NCBI GenBank assembly: GCA_937941455.1
Contig: CALDHM010000001.1
Location: forward strand, 1-64,000
Reading direction: 5' to 3'
DNA from: an uncultured Pirellulaceae bacterium
GTDB taxonomy: Bacteria; Planctomycetota; Planctomycetia; Pirellulales; Pirellulaceae
DNA length: 64,000 nt
The notes below the pieces were generated by a model, which did no database searches, had not been told where the DNA came from, and saw nothing but the letters and a program-made list of their open reading frames with translations. The translations under genes and the position numbers were made by a program. Below, one piece after another: positions 57,800 to 64,000 of the stretch (the first letter of the stretch is position 1; each line of letters begins with the position of its first letter).

Positions 57800-58927
57800 T
57801 TATTGGTTGAGGGCCAGTAGGCGTTTGCCGAAGTCCTCGATGGGATCGGCGGAGTATTTCGCTCGAATTGTCCGGCCGGCTTCCTCGCCGAGCTGTTTCC
57901 ATTCATGGCGTTTGGCCCAGGCCCGCTCAAGTGCGTTATCCAGCAAATCGATGGTGGCGTACGGCGCGATGAAACCGGTTCGATCGGGGCATAACAACTC
58001 GGAATTTCGTCCGGTATCGGTCGTGATGGCGATACGCCCGCACAGCATCGATTCGACCACGACCAAGGCGGCGCCTTCGTAACGCGACGGCAGCAGCAAG
58101 GCGTGATTTCGCCGCCAGATTTCTGCGACGTCAGTCATGAAGCCGCCAAGTTTGAGCTTGTCGCCAAGCCCGTGCAGTTTGATCAAGTCGACCAACTGCC
58201 GTTCATTTCCTTGATCCTTGCCATAAAACGTCACTTGAATCGGCCGATCTCGCCATTTGGCGCGGCTCAGCACGTCGACGACAAGATCTTGCCCCTTGGA
58301 TTGAAAGTGGATCCGGCCGACGCATGCCAAGCGAAAGATCCCATCGTCGGCAGGCCATTCGATTTGGGCGTCACGACTCACGTTAAATGGATTGTCGACG
58401 ATTTCGGCATTCGTCAACTTCATGGCGAGATTGGTTTCGACCTTGTGCTGGTTTTCTTGGGAAACGAAAAAGACCTTCTTCGCGTTCGAGTACCAGCGGC
58501 GGTAGGTGTCGATCGTATCGCTGTGGATAAAAAAGAAGTTGCTCGCGCTTTGGACATTGATCGCGTAGGGGACCTTCGCTGCCAGGCACTCGTCGGCGAC
58601 AGGGATGCGGTCGGGATGGTAGCCGAGGGTCACGAGGACGGCATCGGGTGCAAACTCTTCGATCCAGGACGAATCGCGTTGGCCCCCCCGCAATGCGGCG
58701 AAACGTTGCTTCTGGGTTTCCCAGAACGTCAACGGTCGATCGCGAAACCAGACACTTCCGCCGCAGTTCGCGATCTCGTTGAGTTGATCGGCGGCTCTGG
58801 GCCACCATTTGAAATTGACGCCGACCTGATGATTTTGTTGTTGCAACCATCGCGCCGTGCGAAACCACAGTTCTTCACTGCCGCCCCAAGGAACGCCGGA
58901 CATGCACGAATAAAAACCGAATTTCAC
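57800..58927 (-). CDS. Glycosyltransferase family 4 (GT-B)
   Basis: 375 residues from GTG. N-terminal FYSCMSGVPWGGSEELW (donor/acceptor Gly-rich start), RLACVGRIHFQSKGQDLVVD (start of the C-terminal Rossmann domain) and the LPSRYEGAALVVVESMLCG motif with the EX7E-type Glu pair. It uses a nucleotide sugar to extend a glycan. Neighbours are a sulfotransferase and GT2, so a sulphated surface glycan is likely. Substrates unknown. Confidence 0.9.
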   Translation of the reverse strand: MKFGFYSCMSGVPWGGSEELWFRTARWLQQQNHQVGVNFKWWPRAADQLNEIANCGGSVWFRDRPLTFWETQKQRFAALRGGQRDSSWIEEFAPDAVLVTLGYHPDRIPVADECLAAKVPYAINVQSASNFFFIHSDTIDTYRRWYSNAKKVFFVSQENQHKVETNLAMKLTNAEIVDNPFNVSRDAQIEWPADDGIFRLACVGRIHFQSKGQDLVVDVLSRAKWRDRPIQVTFYGKDQGNERQLVDLIKLHGLGDKLKLGGFMTDVAEIWRRNHALLLPSRYEGAALVVVESMLCGRIAITTDTGRNSELLCPDRTGFIAPYATIDLLDNALERAWAKRHEWKQLGEEAGRTIRAKYSADPIEDFGKRLLALNQ

Positions 58928-58956
58928 AGACCACTCAATCGGATAAGACGAAGAAA

Positions 58957-59670
58957 TCAGGAATATTGCCGCGAAATTTCGCGATGGCTTGCCAAGGCGA
59001 AGTCGTAGACCTGCTTTAGCAAGGGGTAGTCACGATAAAACTGTTCTCGCAGCGATTCTGGAACTTTTTCATCGTAATTCGAGACGTTCATTTGCGGTAA
59101 GGCCCGTGCGGGTTTGCCCAAAATTTTCGCGAGATTTCGCAGTGTGGCATCCATCTCTTCAAAAATCCCCATGTAAACGAAGCGGTTTGGCAAGACATCT
59201 CGGTAATTCACCAACGTGACGTCCTGCGGCAGATGATGAAACAGCCAGTAAGGGTAATCTTTTACGTACTCGGTGACCGATGGATACAGCTTCGAGAAGT
59301 CCACCTGTTCGCCGCGGAACCAAAACCTCCCTTCCTTGCTCCGCCCCTTGGCAAAGAAGTACATCGAGACGATCAAATCGAACGGATCGCGAAGAATCGT
59401 GAAGTACTGCGTGATTTCGGGATAATAGTAGGGTAACCCGTAGCCCCGCCCGTGGTTGAAGTGACCGTGGATGCACTTCACGTTCGGCAGCCACCTGCCA
59501 TCAGCGTCTCGGGTCTCGACCTTGGGCAGTAGAATGTCTTGCCGTTCGTCTTGGTTCAGCTTGTGATAGGACGGACCGAACCATTCGGTGAGCAAGCGAA
59601 CCACGCTGGTCCCCGCACATTTGGGAATATGCGTGTAAATAATCGGTTCGTCAGGATTGTAGGCTTTCAT
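58957..59670 (-). CDS. Sulfotransferase-family protein
   Basis: 237 residues. The 5'-phosphosulphate loop THIPKCAGTSVVRLL is at residues 12-26, and the 3'-phosphate motif is ILRDPFDLIVSMYFFA at about 91-106. It therefore should use PAPS to sulphate an acceptor, probably a glycan given its neighbours. It lacks a signal peptide or membrane helix, so it acts in the cytoplasm or on a lipid-linked acceptor. It is 29 bases upstream of the GT4 gene. Confidence 0.88.
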   Translation of the reverse strand: MKAYNPDEPIIYTHIPKCAGTSVVRLLTEWFGPSYHKLNQDERQDILLPKVETRDADGRWLPNVKCIHGHFNHGRGYGLPYYYPEITQYFTILRDPFDLIVSMYFFAKGRSKEGRFWFRGEQVDFSKLYPSVTEYVKDYPYWLFHHLPQDVTLVNYRDVLPNRFVYMGIFEEMDATLRNLAKILGKPARALPQMNVSNYDEKVPESLREQFYRDYPLLKQVYDFALASHREISRQYS

Positions 59671-59819
59671 CCAGGGGCACCAGTTCTCTGCAGCGGGTTC
59701 AACGACGCTCCCACTTCAGTGTATCGTTTGCCGAATCGGCTGAGTAGTAACAGGGATGCCTCTCGCCGCGCGTGGAGCACGCTGCTTTGCCGCGGCGCGT
59801 CAACCATCTCGTCGCGGGG

Positions 59820-59851
59820 CCTCCCGAAATGGCGATCGCCATTTCGGGAGG
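59820..59851. repeat. Perfect 32-bp palindrome centred on GCGATCGC
   Basis: The 16-base arm CCTCCCGAAATGGCGA is followed immediately by its exact complement, TCGCCATTTCGGGAGG, with no loop. The centre is GCGATCGC. It lies 14 bases beyond the stop of the minus-strand coiled-coil gene and about 150 bases upstream of the sulfotransferase start. It could form a cruciform or act as a terminator/stabilising hairpin; there is no T-run, so it is not a standard terminator. Related REP-like function is inference. Confidence 0.85.
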
Positions 59852-59865
59852 GGGACGATGGCCCA

Positions 59866-61224
59866 TCAGACGTCATCGCCAGCGTCCTTGGTTGCGTCCG
59901 ATTCCGGCGGCGGTCGATCCAACCGGAATACGCCAGTACGCCATTTCTTCAAGCGTTCCTTGGCGGCATTCAGGCGGTTTTTCGTATCCTCGTATTTTGC
60001 CTGCAGTTCATCGATGCGCTGATTGCGATCTTCGAGATTTTGCAGCGCCCGGAACAGCTGGTCGGGAATGTCTGCCAGGCGAGCCTTGAGCGCGTTCAAT
60101 TCCAACTGCACGCGTTCGAGTTCAGTATCGCGGAGAACAGGGTTGTCCGGGTACAGGTCCTGTAAGCGGAAACCTGTTTCGACAGCGGCGAATCCCCGTC
60201 GGGGATCGGTGACGATTCGCTCAGGTAGATGGAGGGGCTGGCCGGAGGCCAACGCAGTCTGTCGCGCCGCGATCATCTGCTCGATCAAAAAAAGCAGCCG
60301 GGGGGTCGCAGGGTCCTGGCATTCGAGTTGATCGTGCAACACATGATTTTGAAAGAGCATCTTCGCCGCCGGCGGCGAAGCCAATTCGCTGACGACTTGG
60401 AGGATGTGGCTGGCCGCGCTGATCGTCCATGCGGCAGGGACAAATTGGGGAACGTTATGGAAATCCAGGATCGCCGTCGGACGCTGCAGCAGAGCGCTCT
60501 CTAGGAATATGGTTGACGGGGTGGTGATGACAGCATCGCTCTCGTCGAGAACTTGCCATAAGGCCGGCCGCTCGTCTCGCGGCAGAGGCGGTGGAAGCTC
60601 CAACGCTTCATCCAATCCGTCGGTCAATCGCCAATTCACCCGCAGAGGTCGGCCTTGAATCTCGGGAGTGTTGGCCACGAAGTCGCGGAGGCAAATCAGC
60701 GACTGGATGACGGTGGTTCGTTGCTGTTCGGTGAACGCCGGCTTGTTCGCGCTGCAGACCAGCAAACGAAAGGGGCCGCTGGCAGCCGGTGGAACCAGCG
60801 TCCGCTGGAGCAACGGATCGAGACGCGGGAAGCCGACCACTTCGCATTTCCCCAAATTTCCCCACGATTCCACCACGCGAGCTTGGCCCCGTCCGAGGCA
60901 AGCCAACTTATGGCCGAGCAACGGTTGAAATATAGACCCAGCGGGCAAATCGGGATGCTCAAAAATGTTGCGGTATTCGAAAATTCCATCAGCCAAGATC
61001 AAAATCGGGATCTGGCCTATACTCAGGATTTTCCGCAGGCCGCTGATATGCTCCCAGCGATAATGTTCATGGGTGATCACGATGCCGCAATCGTCTGGCG
61101 GCTCCCACGATCCCGGGAATTCCTCGACGATTTCGTAGGGGCGGGTCAACTGCGGCAACCAGCTTTGGTACAGGCGGCTTTGCTGAGCGTAGCGCCACAA
61201 GATGTAGACCTTGAATTCCGACAT
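59866..61224 (-). CDS. GT-B-like protein with C-terminal coiled coil, glycan cluster
   Basis: 452 residues. The first about 340 residues have the alternating strands and helices of a GT-B-type or CDP-glycerol-transferase-like fold (VYILWRYAQQSRLYQSWLPQ, CGIVITHEHYRWEHISGLRK, LLVCSANKPAFTEQQRTTVI, DAVITTPSTIFLESALLQRP, where the last resembles the donor-binding T-P-S-T/E region). The C-terminal about 75 residues (ELERVQLELNALKARLADIP, QRIDELQAKYEDTKNRLNAA) are a predicted coiled coil. No exact family recognised. Its place in the glycan cluster suggests polymer synthesis or length control. Confidence 0.7.
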   Translation of the reverse strand: MSEFKVYILWRYAQQSRLYQSWLPQLTRPYEIVEEFPGSWEPPDDCGIVITHEHYRWEHISGLRKILSIGQIPILILADGIFEYRNIFEHPDLPAGSIFQPLLGHKLACLGRGQARVVESWGNLGKCEVVGFPRLDPLLQRTLVPPAASGPFRLLVCSANKPAFTEQQRTTVIQSLICLRDFVANTPEIQGRPLRVNWRLTDGLDEALELPPPLPRDERPALWQVLDESDAVITTPSTIFLESALLQRPTAILDFHNVPQFVPAAWTISAASHILQVVSELASPPAAKMLFQNHVLHDQLECQDPATPRLLFLIEQMIAARQTALASGQPLHLPERIVTDPRRGFAAVETGFRLQDLYPDNPVLRDTELERVQLELNALKARLADIPDQLFRALQNLEDRNQRIDELQAKYEDTKNRLNAAKERLKKWRTGVFRLDRPPPESDATKDAGDDV

Positions 61225-61236
61225 CGACCTGTCAGA

Positions 61237-62109
61237 TCATTCCTTCGTTTCGGGAGCTGGAGCGGGGCCAGGCTGTGAATCTTTCGACCGGGCTAACTCG
61301 CGGCATTGTTGTGCTAGGGCTCGCAGTTGGTCAGCCAATTCATAGTACTCATCTCCCTCCATTTCATTCGCGATCTCATCGAGCCTCCGCGCATAGTTCC
61401 GCAGTTTAGCCTTGCGGTACTGATGGCCCACGAAAGGAGGGTGGTCGCCTGTGAAATGCATCGGCGAAACCCCAAAACCGGGGCCAGCGGGCATAATACC
61501 AGGAGGGGGCGCTGTGCCGGGTGTTTGTTCGAATCGCGGATGCCATCCTGGATGTGGAAAATTTGGGGGGGGGCTGGTCGGCGGGGTGGGGATCATGTTT
61601 GGCTGGGGCGGATCGGGCGGGCTTGGAGTCGCTGGGGGGCGCGGTGCCCCATGGTGATCGTTCGGTTCTTGTGGCCAGGAAATCGGGAAAGCTTCGCCCC
61701 GTATGGGCGAAGGGAGTTGCGTGTGGGCGATTTGCAGCAGTACTGATTGAAACTCTTGCTCGGAGACCTGTCCCAATTCGGAATCGCGAAACAGATCCCC
61801 CACAGCAGAACCGATTTGCCGACGGATCGTCAGAATTTCGTTTTCGATGGGATGTTGAGCGTTTGTTGCGTCGCTGATGGCTGTGTTCGAACCTGTCAGC
61901 TGAGTTGGTTCCTGAACGTTGGATCCTGACGAAATTTTCTGTACGTGCAACGAATGTGGGGCACTCGCGGTCTTGGCTACTCCATGTTTCGTGCGCGGGG
62001 ACGTCACCTGTTCCTGGCACGGCGTATTCGATTTGGCAGAAAAACCAAGCGCCAGGCCGACCGTCGTCAGCACACCCAAACGCAATAAATTCAACAAGAT
62101 TCGCTCCAT
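61237..62109 (-). CDS. Exported Pro-rich protein, unknown function
   Basis: 290 residues. An N-terminal signal-like helix (LLNLLRLGVLTTVGLALGFS) is followed by a Ser/Thr-rich stretch, a short helical segment (ENEILTIRRQIGSAVGDLFR), a Pro-rich linker (PRPPATPSPPDPPQPNMIPT and more), and a C-terminal charged helix (LRNYARRLDEIANEMEGDEY). Probably a wall- or envelope-spanning structural or scaffold protein. It lies 12 bases upstream of the coiled-coil gene and may be the first gene of the glycan transcript. Confidence 0.68.
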   Translation of the reverse strand: MERILLNLLRLGVLTTVGLALGFSAKSNTPCQEQVTSPRTKHGVAKTASAPHSLHVQKISSGSNVQEPTQLTGSNTAISDATNAQHPIENEILTIRRQIGSAVGDLFRDSELGQVSEQEFQSVLLQIAHTQLPSPIRGEAFPISWPQEPNDHHGAPRPPATPSPPDPPQPNMIPTPPTSPPPNFPHPGWHPRFEQTPGTAPPPGIMPAGPGFGVSPMHFTGDHPPFVGHQYRKAKLRNYARRLDEIANEMEGDEYYELADQLRALAQQCRELARSKDSQPGPAPAPETKE

Positions 62110-62633
62110 CTTTTCGCCTTTCGTTGGTTCGAATCGAACGATGACTTACGCCAAAACCTATCCAATGCCGGGCGATAACCGGCGGTGGAAATGAAAATTG
62201 GACACCGCCGCATTCCAGTCAATGGTTTTGAAACGGCTCCTATCGCGGACAGTGTAATGCCATCAACCGTTGCCCCCAACGTCAAAGACTCGAAGCTAGC
62301 AGTCCAGGATTGATAGCTTGAATTTTTTTCCCCTTGGGCCGACCCGTTGCGATCGGGTAACTTACCAGGGCGATGGCGAACGCTGATGTGATGAACTATC
62401 GCTTGGCACTCGTCGCAGCAGTTACTGGAAGAAACCAGGTCTAGCCGCCTTAAGGTTGCTTCGTCGCACGACGACGGTCAGATCGAGCGATGCACTCGCG
62501 TTCGAAGTGTGGCTCGAAGAAAACCATTTTGGTTGGACTTGCGTAGCCATTTGAATCGATTGTGGTCCAGGAGGGATCACAGGCAAACACCACCAACGTA
62601 TGACTGGCCCATCAAAAGGGCCGTCGAGGAGAA
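62110..62633. other. Divergent intergenic region
   Basis: No gene seen. It separates the minus-strand glycan run from the plus-strand peptidase gene, so both promoters should be here. A CTTGAATTTTTTTCCCCTTG stretch near 62318-62337 is AT-rich, and no hexamer pair is convincing. The minus ORFs 62091-62285 and 62422-62721 have no known motif. Confidence 0.4.
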
Positions 62634-63746
62634 ATGAGCATGGATGCTCGTCGACGACAGGCTGCCGCGCTGCTCGTATTGGCAGTTTTCTTTGCAGTTG
62701 GCCCCGCCGCGCTGGCGGCAACCGTTTATCGAGCCCAATCCAGGAATTTCATCGTCCTAGCCCCCGATGAAGTTTTGGCAAAGCAGGTGGCGCATCAAGC
62801 GGAGCGATATCGCCGCGAGTTGGCCGTGGAGTGGCTCGGCTATGAATTGCCCGATTGGCAGCAGAAGTGTCCGATTCACGTCGAGATCGGTCCCCATTCG
62901 GGTGGCGAAACGACCTTTGCTTTTGTGGGCCCCCCAGGTCAAGCGCAACCGATGGAGTGGTCGATGAGAATTTTTGGTCCCGCCAATCGCTTGCTTGATG
63001 CGGTACTCCCCCACGAGGTAACGCACACGATCTTTGCCACTCATTTCGGGCGCCCGCTCCCTCGGTGGGCCGACGAAGGGGCCTGCACGACCGTGGAGCA
63101 CGCTTCGGAGCGAAAAAAAATTCAGGAATTACTGATGGACTATTTGAGTGCTCGACCATCGCGCGGCATTCCCTTCAACCGCTTGTTCGTCATGATGCAA
63201 TATCCCGATGATATGTTGCCGCTGTACGCGCAGAGTTATTCGCTGGCGCAATTTTTGGTGAATCAGAAAGGCCGACAACATTTCATCAAGTTCGTCGAAC
63301 GCGGTCTCTCGATGTGCCCGCACGAGATGCAGACGGCAGCCTGGGATACGGCAGTGCGAGAGTACTACGGCTTCCAAGATTTGTCGGAATTACAAGTCGC
63401 TTGGGTGGCCTGGGTCAGGGCCGGCAGTCCGAGCGAGGTAGCTACGGCGACGGCGATCGCCTCCGCGAGACCAGAACCGCCACGTGAGCCGCGCATCGCC
63501 CGGCAGGAGGCTGCGTCAGGGACGCCTTCACAAACCGTGGGTAATTCGTGGTATCATCGACAGATGACCGTAGCCAATTCGCCGGTTCGCATCGCGGACT
63601 CCGTAAACGGGAATTCCCGTGACGCGGCATCCACCCGGGCCGAGCAAGCGAATGCCGTATCCGTCGTCGGATCGGAACGCGTCGAGTTCGCCCCACGCGC
63701 GGCGGCTGCGGATCGGGTGCAGCAAGGGCAAATTATGCGGCGGTAA
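62634..63746 (+). CDS. Exported HExxH zinc metallopeptidase (peptidase MA-like)
   Basis: 370 residues (or 368 from the second ATG two codons later, which fits the GAGGAG site better). A signal peptide (ALLVLAVFFAVGPAALAA) precedes a mature part with VYRAQSRNFIVLAPD. The zinc motif is LPHEVTHTIFATHFG (HExxH), followed about 12 residues later by RWADEGACTTVE, whose Glu is the probable third ligand, as in the MA clan. A C-terminal Pro/Ser/Arg-rich tail (EPPREPRIARQEAASGTPSQ) looks flexible. Substrate unknown; secreted protein breakdown or surface processing is likely. Confidence 0.82.
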   Translation: MSMDARRRQAAALLVLAVFFAVGPAALAATVYRAQSRNFIVLAPDEVLAKQVAHQAERYRRELAVEWLGYELPDWQQKCPIHVEIGPHSGGETTFAFVGPPGQAQPMEWSMRIFGPANRLLDAVLPHEVTHTIFATHFGRPLPRWADEGACTTVEHASERKKIQELLMDYLSARPSRGIPFNRLFVMMQYPDDMLPLYAQSYSLAQFLVNQKGRQHFIKFVERGLSMCPHEMQTAAWDTAVREYYGFQDLSELQVAWVAWVRAGSPSEVATATAIASARPEPPREPRIARQEAASGTPSQTVGNSWYHRQMTVANSPVRIADSVNGNSRDAASTRAEQANAVSVVGSERVEFAPRAAAADRVQQGQIMRR

Positions 63747-63767
63747 GCGGTTGGGATCGTTGGCCCC

Positions 63768-64000
63768 ATGCTCGAACGAATTTGGCATTGGTGGCGAAGG
63801 CGGCGCCGTTTTGAACTCTATCAAGATGCATTTTCATTGGACGTTGCCACGAAAGAGCGGTCCTTGCTATCGGCTGCTCGGCACTGCCTCGTTCGCGGTG
63901 AAGCGGTCTTGCTCATCGCCCACTTCCCCGCAACATTTTGGCGAATTCAGGATTTGCTGCACGAGCAAGCGGTTCCCTACGAAATCGCGGGCTCGAAAGT
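63768..64000 (+). CDS. Start of an unidentified gene, cut by the window end
   Basis: An open frame from ATG 63768 (MLERIWHWWRRRRRFELYQD) runs to the last base without a stop: about 77 residues. It continues with AFSLDVATKERSLLSAARHC and LLIAHFPATFWRIQDLLHEQ. Basic and Trp-rich at the start, then helical/strand mix. It begins 21 bases after the peptidase stop, so the two may be co-transcribed. Not recognised. Confidence 0.6.
   Translation, partial: MLERIWHWWRRRRRFELYQDAFSLDVATKERSLLSAARHCLVRGEAVLLIAHFPATFWRIQDLLHEQAVPYEIAGSK

Overview
The window looks like a chromosomal segment from a planctomycete, most likely of the Pirellula group. The signs are family-level: a large two-haem c protein with a Pirellula/Verrucomicrobium-type haem-binding domain, a TIGR03000-type exported protein, an HTTM-domain membrane protein, a DUF4912 protein, a Hanks-type Ser/Thr kinase, decayed remnants of the ECF sigma factor plus kinase pairing typical of planctomycetes, and a decayed planctomycete-style IS200-like/RAYT transposase. 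Coding density is moderate, gene-poor gaps are frequent, and many operons are on the minus strand. No species is claimed. There is no rRNA, no CRISPR array, no intact insertion sequence and no tRNA that I could support.

Layout. 1-4 kb: transposase pseudogene, YdcF-like protein, MiaE-like tRNA hydroxylase, and a repeat-bearing gap. 4-13.5 kb: Ser/Thr kinase, a 1.1-kb-residue dihaem protein with an enolase-superfamily dehydratase/racemase directly upstream, a decayed ECF sigma/kinase module, a squalene-cyclase-repeat protein and a small membrane protein. 13.8-17.1 kb: coaD, an APH-type phosphotransferase, an M28 peptidase, and slyX on the other strand. 17.5-25.3 kb: a complete F-type ATP synthase operon, minus strand, in the order atpZ, atpI-like, atpB, E, F, H, A, G, D, C. 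25.9-31.3 kb: DUF4912 protein, ABC-F ATPase, a small exported protein, and an unusual molybdopterin-domain/pentapeptide-repeat fusion. 31.3-35.8 kb: ruvB-fabD-fabG-acpP-fabF, minus strand. 36-39.3 kb: a degenerate NtrC-like regulator with a 4-base-overlapping partner, and the Mrp/ApbC iron-sulphur carrier. 39.4-41.1 kb: a 33-residue Lys/Ala-rich histone-H1-like protein missing from the ORF track, with its own terminator, beside 1.5 kb without recognisable genes. 41.2-44.5 kb: clpC preceded by a TPR membrane protein. 44.8-47.9 kb: overlapping thiE, CYTH and MFS genes. 47.9-55 kb: a duplicated-Cys-motif exported protein, galK, bioY, the TIGR03000 protein, and an HTTM gene with its partner. 55.1-56.9 kb: asd and truA, overlapping. 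56.8-62.1 kb: a minus-strand surface-glycan cluster (GT2, GT4, sulfotransferase, coiled-coil GT-like protein, Pro-rich exported protein) containing a perfect 32-bp palindrome. 62.6-64 kb: an exported HExxH peptidase and a gene cut off by the window end.

The strongest candidates for something new are the tiny Lys/Ala-rich protein and its gene-free neighbourhood, the sulphite-oxidase-fold/pentapeptide fusion, the ATPase-dead NtrC-like regulator with its overlapping partner, and the decayed sigma/kinase module. None of these is proven to be a new system. All assignments come from reading motifs, not from database searches.
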